Shown: positions 15,665 to 19,305 of the stretch, in pieces
How positions within the stretch are numbered: position 1 is the first letter of the stretch
How the letters are laid out: the number at the start of each line of letters is the position of its first letter
NCBI GenBank assembly: GCA_002402275.1
Contig: DHFN01000140.1
Span: forward strand, 1 to 19,305
Source: Anaerolineales bacterium UBA4823
GTDB taxonomy: Bacteria > Chloroflexota > Anaerolineae > Anaerolineales > UBA4823
Direction: 5' to 3'
Length of the DNA: 19,305 nucleotides
Program-made: the position numbers and the translations under genes
Notes under the pieces: model-generated
Seen by the model: only the letters and a program-made list of their open reading frames with translations
What the model was told of the DNA's origin: nothing
The model's database searches: none

Positions 15665-16171
15665 CTATATATCAATTTTCCCTAAGAATAACCAGTTGGC
15701 CGCTCGCAATTCACCATTAAAATGCTCATCATCAGGAAATTGAGCCACATCTCTGTAATATGAACCAGATTTTTTTAAGCACAAGTAAACACCATCTTCC
15801 AATAAAACTATTCTTCTCCCTGATTTGGTTTTCCACATCGGGTTTACAGGCAATTCTTTTTTCAGATTCTTATTCATGTCTAAAACTTTTGCAATAAATC
15901 TACCGGAGTTTGTCAACTCCTTTTCGATTTTTCTTTTACTCCTTACCTCAGAAATCTCGATTTGATCTTCACTTGGAATTCCTTTTACGTGTTCTTCGTA
16001 TAATGTGAAAGTTGTAGGGAACAATGGCAGCAAATTATTAAAGCGTCGATGATTTCTGAAGAAATTGTGTTTGTGGTCCAATCTTTCATGCGCAGAAATC
16101 GACATCGTATCGCCTGTATAAGTCTCTGTTATATGAATATTTTCTTCGGAAATCCTAATAAACTGCTTCAT
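15665..16171 (-). CDS. Hypothetical protein, 168 aa
   Basis: I do not recognise this protein. It has 168 residues, is basic in the middle and has no signal peptide or membrane segment. A C-terminal region with SGRRIVLLEDGVYLCLKKSG looks like beta strands. The start ATG at 16171 is well supported by the ribosome site GAGGTGA 4 bases upstream. It follows the 297-aa gene after 77 bases that contain a stem-loop. It is AT-rich, like its neighbours, and belongs to the accessory module between the two recombinases. Confidence 0.65.
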   Translation of the reverse strand: MKQFIRISEENIHITETYTGDTMSISAHERLDHKHNFFRNHRRFNNLLPLFPTTFTLYEEHVKGIPSEDQIEISEVRSKRKIEKELTNSGRFIAKVLDMNKNLKKELPVNPMWKTKSGRRIVLLEDGVYLCLKKSGSYYRDVAQFPDDEHFNGELRAANWLFLGKIDI

Positions 16172-16212
16172 TACTTCACCTCATTCCTTTTTATTTCTTT
16201 AAGATCTTAGAA

Positions 16213-16237
16213 TTTCCACCGATTAACCCGGCGGAAA
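16213..16237 (-). other. Stem-loop between the 297-aa and 168-aa genes
   Basis: In minus-strand RNA the 9-base arms (plus-strand TTTCCACCG and CGGCGGAAA) pair fully with one G-U pair around a 7-base loop. It starts 11 bases after the stop of the 297-aa gene. It lacks a strong U-run, so it may be a processing or attenuation structure rather than a terminator. Confidence 0.4.
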
Positions 16238-16248
16238 ATTGGACAAAA

Positions 16249-17142
16249 TTAAAATACATCTACGGCATTATAGAGTCCATCCTTCCATGATTTTTTATAA
16301 ATTATTTTCGGGAGATCTTTCACACCTTGATCTGACAAATCATGAATTCTTCTTAAGGTTTTTTCAATTTGCCTTTCAGAAGTGCAATTAAGACGAATAA
16401 TCGGCAGGCTATCGGAATCCCGTCCACCTATTAAAAACAAGTTCTGAAGTCGTTGATTTATTCGTCTCGCAGAGTATTTGGAACCAATGGACAAACCATG
16501 AACAAGGTATTTATTAGGTCTTCGCCATAAAACTCCCCCATTTCTCAAAAATACCTTAGATTTGATTCTCGATCTTTCAAATTCATTCAATCCATTGACA
16601 ATCTCCTGGGTACCCTTTACGCATTCGATCATGGCATAGTTTGCTTCACTTTTTATGCCTATATTTTTGTTGTATTCTCTTTGTGTTCGTTCAGGTATTC
16701 CGGAAATTAATCGTAGGGACTTGCGGCTAATTATTTTGTTTTCCAGGCCACAGCTTTTTAAATATCCAGCCCATAGCCAACTCTGCCAACCTTTTAAAAA
16801 TAGCTTTTCGATTTCAAGGTAAATTGGTCGATGGAGGTTAAGACATCCAACCATAATTGCTGCATCGCGATATCCCAGAAGTTTGAGATTTTTGCCATCA
16901 TTTTCAATAAGATTTAAGGAAGCACTTTTCCTCAACCACCCATAGAATGATGATCTCGAAATCCCGACTTTTTCGATTGAGTATGAACGAAACGCATCAG
17001 AAATTATCACCCCGCTGCCTGTTGAGTTAAAATGCTTGCCCAGAAACCATAGCCGATAACTTCCCCCAAGGTTTTTCCCAATGGCAGCCAACAATAGGTC
17101 GGGGAATATTTTTATAATTTCATTAGATTTGTCGTCAATCAC
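16249..17142 (-). CDS. Hypothetical DNA-binding-like protein, 297 aa
   Basis: I do not recognise the family. Two segments look like helix-turn-helix motifs: VGISRSSFYGWLRKSASLNL near residues 59-78, and IISRKSLRLISGIPERTQRE at 137-156. The second resembles helices seen in phage and plasmid replication or regulatory proteins. The C-terminal third is basic, with clustered Arg and Lys. The start is GTG at 17142, with only a weak GAGTGA upstream. A perfect palindrome (17182-17207) lies 40 bases upstream. A replication or transcription role in the mobile element is plausible but unproven. The next gene downstream is the 168-aa orphan. Confidence 0.6.
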   Translation of the reverse strand: MIDDKSNEIIKIFPDLLLAAIGKNLGGSYRLWFLGKHFNSTGSGVIISDAFRSYSIEKVGISRSSFYGWLRKSASLNLIENDGKNLKLLGYRDAAIMVGCLNLHRPIYLEIEKLFLKGWQSWLWAGYLKSCGLENKIISRKSLRLISGIPERTQREYNKNIGIKSEANYAMIECVKGTQEIVNGLNEFERSRIKSKVFLRNGGVLWRRPNKYLVHGLSIGSKYSARRINQRLQNLFLIGGRDSDSLPIIRLNCTSERQIEKTLRRIHDLSDQGVKDLPKIIYKKSWKDGLYNAVDVF

Positions 17143-17181
17143 AAAATCACTCGTATTTGCGGATTAATATTCATAAGAAAA

Positions 17182-17207
17182 TAACCTATGTTTACAAACA
17201 TAGGTTA
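17182..17207. promoter_or_regulatory. Perfect palindrome upstream of 297-aa gene, likely operator
   Basis: TAACCTATGTTT and AAACATAGGTTA form perfect 12-base arms around AC. It resembles the palindrome in the BREX operon promoter (13753-13778), with shared AACCT/AGGTT ends and a TTTGT core on the minus strand. A weak -35-like TTGTAA lies inside it on the minus strand, so it may cover a promoter for the 297-aa gene. Confidence 0.6.
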
Positions 17208-17245
17208 CCGTATTTCAAATGCACGAAAAAGCCCAAAAATTAATA

Positions 17246-17269
17246 CGTAATAACGTAATTGCGTAATTA
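17246..17269. repeat. Three 8-base tandem repeats (CGTAAT-NN)
   Basis: CGTAATAA, CGTAATTG and CGTAATTA run head to tail at exact 8-base spacing. The last copy overlaps the stop codon of the 204-aa gene. The arrangement is iteron-like but short. It sits 39 bases from the palindrome in front of the 297-aa gene. Confidence 0.5.
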
Positions 17270-17881
17270 CATACTTAGCTTCTTAATTTTTCGGTCCATT
17301 GCTGCATTGAATTTTTTTCTATCAAACATATCGGGGTTTTCTATTTTCTCTAATTTACACCAGGAATCAAAAGCTTCTTTGGATTTAGGATGTTCTATAT
17401 ACTCTAAAAAAATCTTAGCGTAATTCATAGAAGGATTTCTTCCTCCTTTTCCTGATGGTTGATCTTTTGCCGAATTAAGGAGATCCTTTAAATATTCAAG
17501 TTGCTTAAGCTCTGCCGGATCACTGAGCCATTCTTGGGATTCCAATTCCCGCATAATTATTTTTCGTATTTCGCTACACTTTGTTTGAGGATTATCGGAT
17601 TCAAATTGAAAGATCATCATTGATCGATTATTTGGAATTTTGTGAATGCTTATTTTTAGAATATGGATTTCATAGAATATTCCGGAATAATTTTCATCTT
17701 CCTGCATCCATGAAATGATAGATTCCACAAATGAGGTTTTTTCGTTTATGATTTCTGAGGTCGTTAATCCGTCATAAAGATCGATACGAAATTCAGTTTT
17801 TCTCCATTCTAGAAGGTTCAAGAGAAATCCTGCAATCTCCTTCGGATTTCCATTAACAAATACTCTTTCTTCCATATTCAT
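17267..17881 (-). CDS. Hypothetical protein, 204 aa
   Basis: I do not recognise this protein. The 204-residue chain starts with MNMEERVFVNGNPKEIAGFL, is acidic in its first half and basic near its end (KKFNAAMDRKIKKLSM), with no membrane segment. A flexible GKGGRNPS stretch lies near residues 144-151. TATAAT directly abuts the ATG at 17881. If that is the -10, transcription would begin near the in-frame ATG at 17875, giving a leaderless 202-residue product; no convincing -35 is visible. It is AT-rich and lies between recombinase 2 and the 297-aa gene. Confidence 0.6.
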   Translation of the reverse strand: MNMEERVFVNGNPKEIAGFLLNLLEWRKTEFRIDLYDGLTTSEIINEKTSFVESIISWMQEDENYSGIFYEIHILKISIHKIPNNRSMMIFQFESDNPQTKCSEIRKIIMRELESQEWLSDPAELKQLEYLKDLLNSAKDQPSGKGGRNPSMNYAKIFLEYIEHPKSKEAFDSWCKLEKIENPDMFDRKKFNAAMDRKIKKLSM

Positions 17882-17947
17882 ATTATATAAGCCAATGGAT
17901 TAATTGGACTCGACCATTAAATAAAAATTTCTTATTAATCACATTCT

Positions 17948-18880
17948 CTAAATTCTCGATTGATCCACCGGGCTGGCTCGGTGATGAACTTCCTGCAAAT
18001 CGGAACTCACCTGCTTGAGATAGCGTCTCAATACCTGCAAATCCGCATGACCCATCAACAACTGCAGTGAAAACACATCCGTCCCATTGCGCAACATTTC
18101 CAGGGCAAACAAACGTCTGAAACTATGCGGAGATTGATAGGGAACCCCGGCTGCTTTCGCCCTTCTTCTCAATACCATCCGCAAACCTGTATAGGTCAGG
18201 CGCTCTCCATGGATGCCAAGGAATAATGCCTTACTCGGATCATTTATATACTTCAGATAAGCGCGCAAAGCGATACGGGATTTCTTCCCTAAATACACCA
18301 TCCGATACTTACCCCCCTTGCCCTTCATGATTTGAAGGCTGCCCGAGATGGGATTGACATGGGCACAATTCAAGTCTAATAACTCTGAAGCTCGTAAGCC
18401 CGTATCCAACAACATTAGCAACATCGCCCGATCCCTCGAGCCGGTAAAATCCTTCGGGCAGGTTTCCATCATCGCTTTGACTGCATTAATATCAGCAGGT
18501 TCAAGCGGTTCTTCTTTGGGGAGTTTGACCTTCACCTTCTTGATAGGATTAGACCATCCGTCCAAGTCATTTTCTCGCTCGTACCAATACAGAAAAGTTC
18601 GCAACACGCGGTAATGGGCATGTATTCCACCCGGATTATGATGCAACTCTTCCAGCCACAAAATATATTTTCGGATACTAGTAGCATCTAAATCCTGAAT
18701 ATCTTGAACTTGATTCAACTGGCAGAATTGAATGAATTTCCTGAGTTTCTTTCCGTAAAAATCGACCGTATTTAGAGACAATCCGCCGGCTTTACGGTCC
18801 ACAAGGAACGATTCCGCCCAATCGAGCAGCGAAAAAACTGAAATAATCCCCTGTTCATTTTTTTGACGGTTTTCAAGCAT
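17948..18880 (-). CDS. Tyrosine recombinase/integrase 2 next to tRNA-Met
   Basis: The start is ATG 18880 (310 residues), 5 bases after a strong GGAGG. The upstream in-frame GTG at 18892 overlaps that ribosome site and is rejected. Catalytic residues in this numbering are R163 (TGLRASE), K188 (KGKGGKYR), H252 and R255 (PHSFRRL), H278 (MGHADL) and Y287 (LRRYLKQ), so the enzyme looks intact. The N-terminal half is a core-binding domain. It is paralogous to recombinase 1. The gene begins 98 bases from the tRNA-Met 3' end and points away from it, the usual layout of an integrase in an island inserted at a tRNA gene. Tandem repeats in the gap could be its arm-type sites. Confidence 0.93.
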   Translation of the reverse strand: MLENRQKNEQGIISVFSLLDWAESFLVDRKAGGLSLNTVDFYGKKLRKFIQFCQLNQVQDIQDLDATSIRKYILWLEELHHNPGGIHAHYRVLRTFLYWYERENDLDGWSNPIKKVKVKLPKEEPLEPADINAVKAMMETCPKDFTGSRDRAMLLMLLDTGLRASELLDLNCAHVNPISGSLQIMKGKGGKYRMVYLGKKSRIALRAYLKYINDPSKALFLGIHGERLTYTGLRMVLRRRAKAAGVPYQSPHSFRRLFALEMLRNGTDVFSLQLLMGHADLQVLRRYLKQVSSDLQEVHHRASPVDQSRI

Positions 18881-18901
18881 TTTTACCTCCACTTGATACC
18901 G

Positions 18902-18945
18902 CCATATATGGTGTTTTAGGCGTTATTTTAGGCGTTATTTTAGCC
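18902..18945. repeat. 12-base tandem repeats plus palindrome between tRNA and recombinase 2
   Basis: TTTTAGGCGTTA is repeated perfectly at 18914-18925 and 18926-18937, followed by a partial copy TTTTAG(C)C at 18938-18945. Next to it is the 10-base palindrome CCATATATGG (18902-18911). The location between an integrase start and a tRNA end suggests recombinase arm-type or accessory-factor binding sites. No exact copy was seen elsewhere in the window. Confidence 0.5.
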
Positions 18946-18977
18946 TTATACCCCCACCTGTAGCCACAAAAAAAAGA

Positions 18978-19049
18978 TGGCGAGGGTGAGATTTGAACTC
19001 ACGACCAAGGGCTTATGAGTCCCCTGCTCTACCGCTGAGCTACCTCGCC
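18978..19049 (-). tRNA. tRNA-Met (anticodon CAT)
   Basis: The 72-base cloverleaf has acceptor arms GGCGAGG/CCTCGCC, D stem GCTC/GAGC, anticodon loop CTCATAA giving CAT, T stem GTGAG/CTCAC with TTCAAAT loop, and discriminator A. CCA is not encoded. The acceptor does not show the initiator-type mismatch at its first pair, so elongator Met is likely; a lysidine-modified Ile tRNA cannot be excluded. The anticodon stem GGGGA/GCCCT has an A-G mismatch next to the loop. A T8 run (18975-18968) right after the gene may end transcription. The gene is a likely insertion site for the island. Confidence 0.93.
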
Positions 19050-19054
19050 TTTTG

Positions 19055-19096
19055 TACACAAACTGATTGCCACACGATGTTGCATCAGATTGTGTA
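19055..19096 (-). other. Long hairpin in the tRNA-Met leader
   Basis: Plus-strand TACACAAACTGAT and ATCAGATTGTGTA form 13-base arms with one mismatch and a 16-base loop. It lies between the tRNA promoter and the tRNA 5' end, with 5 bases left before the tRNA. Confidence 0.6.
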
Positions 19097-19101
19097 TCTC
19101 C

Positions 19102-19123
19102 GTAAGCCGCTCTTGCGGCTTAC
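19102..19123 (-). other. Perfect hairpin in the tRNA-Met leader
   Basis: GTAAGCCGC and GCGGCTTAC form a perfect GC-rich 9-base stem with a 4-base loop. It directly follows the expected start site of the tRNA transcript. No T-run follows on either strand, so it is not a standard intrinsic terminator of radC or the tRNA. Confidence 0.6.
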
Positions 19124-19137
19124 TCCGAGCGAAAGTT

Positions 19138-19166
19138 ATCTTACTATACGCCCAGTCTTCTGTCAA
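19138..19166 (-). promoter_or_regulatory. sigma70-like promoter of tRNA-Met
   Basis: Perfect -35 TTGACA (19166-19161), 17-base spacer, -10 TAAGAT (19143-19138) on the minus strand. Initiation is expected near 19131, leaving about 80 bases of structured leader before the tRNA. The promoter starts 31 bases after the radC stop. Confidence 0.75.
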
Positions 19167-19197
19167 TATTCCGCCGTCCCGCAGACGACAGAGCGCT

Positions 19198-19305
19198 TTA
19201 GTGCCAGAAGCGAGGTTGGATGGTGTTGAATTCCACCCGTCCTTCCTGTCGAATGGATTTGAAACCATCGCGAGCGATGACAATGTGGTCGAGCACGCCG
19301 ATATC
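19198..19305 (-). CDS. radC: RadC/JAB-domain DNA repair protein, C-terminal end (partial)
   Basis: Only the last 35 residues are inside the window, read from the right edge to TAA at 19200-19198. They begin DIGVLDHIVIARDGFKSIRQ and end PRFWH. The VLDHI(V/I)I motif followed by a short tail is the end of the RadC (JAB/MPN metalloprotease-fold) family. RadC-like genes are found both as chromosomal genes and near mobile elements. Here it probably marks the chromosomal side of the tRNA junction. The identification rests on a short piece and is moderate. Confidence 0.65.
   Translation of the reverse strand, partial: DIGVLDHIVIARDGFKSIRQEGRVEFNTIQPRFWH

Noticed and set aside
18881..18892. GTG start of recombinase 2 at 18892
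   Set aside because: It overlaps the GGAGG ribosome site that is correctly spaced for the ATG at 18880.
18902..18945. CRISPR-like array
   Set aside because: Units of 12 bases are contiguous with no spacers, and no cas genes are present.
19029..19283. 84-aa minus-strand frame over the tRNA leader
   Set aside because: It overlaps the tRNA and the radC end in another frame; the radC frame with VLDHIVI is the real coding sequence.

Overview
The window is a bacterial chromosomal segment in which every gene I can support lies on the minus strand, so it reads from right to left. The right edge holds the end of a housekeeping-type gene (RadC C-terminus) and a tRNA-Met with its own promoter. To the left is an accessory island: a tyrosine recombinase, three unrecognised genes, a second related tyrosine recombinase, a small HGG-motif protein, and then a type 1 BREX phage-defence operon that runs off the left edge. 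The genome is medium GC, judged by eye, with AT-rich accessory parts. TTG and GTG starts and sigma70-like promoters occur, and the tRNA gene does not encode CCA. The taxon cannot be fixed from this. A Chloroflexota/Anaerolineae-like source is only a weak guess, from the style of a small dispersed repeat inside pglX.

Layout from right to left: radC end (19305-19198); tRNA promoter, two leader hairpins and tRNA-Met (19166-18978); a recombination-site-like region with 12-bp tandem repeats (18945-18902); tyrosine recombinase 2 (18880-17948); three orphan genes of 204, 297 and 168 aa (17881-15665); tyrosine recombinase 1 (15548-14613); HGG-motif protein (14552-13998); a small HTH/AT-hook protein (13735-13514); brxA, brxB, brxC and pglX (13510-5319); a higB toxin gene and a HigA antitoxin fused to an ImmA/IrrE-type protease (5252-3766); pglZ (3758-1263); and brxL, cut by the window edge (1247-1). 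No stretch over 300 bases lacks a gene.

The core is a canonical brxABC-pglX-pglZ-brxL BREX type 1 set, in which PglX methylates host DNA and the other proteins are needed to block phage. Three things set it apart. First, a complete toxin-antitoxin pair with its own promoter and twin operators sits between pglX and pglZ, and pglZ-brxL lie only 7 bases behind the antitoxin gene. Second, the operon is headed by a tiny HTH/AT-hook protein rather than the larger WYL-type regulator known from other BREX loci. Its promoter region carries a perfect palindrome that resembles one in front of an orphan gene 3.4 kb away in the same island. Third, pglX looks mosaic, with an AT-rich central block and an in-frame repeat-derived insertion just before methyltransferase motif I.
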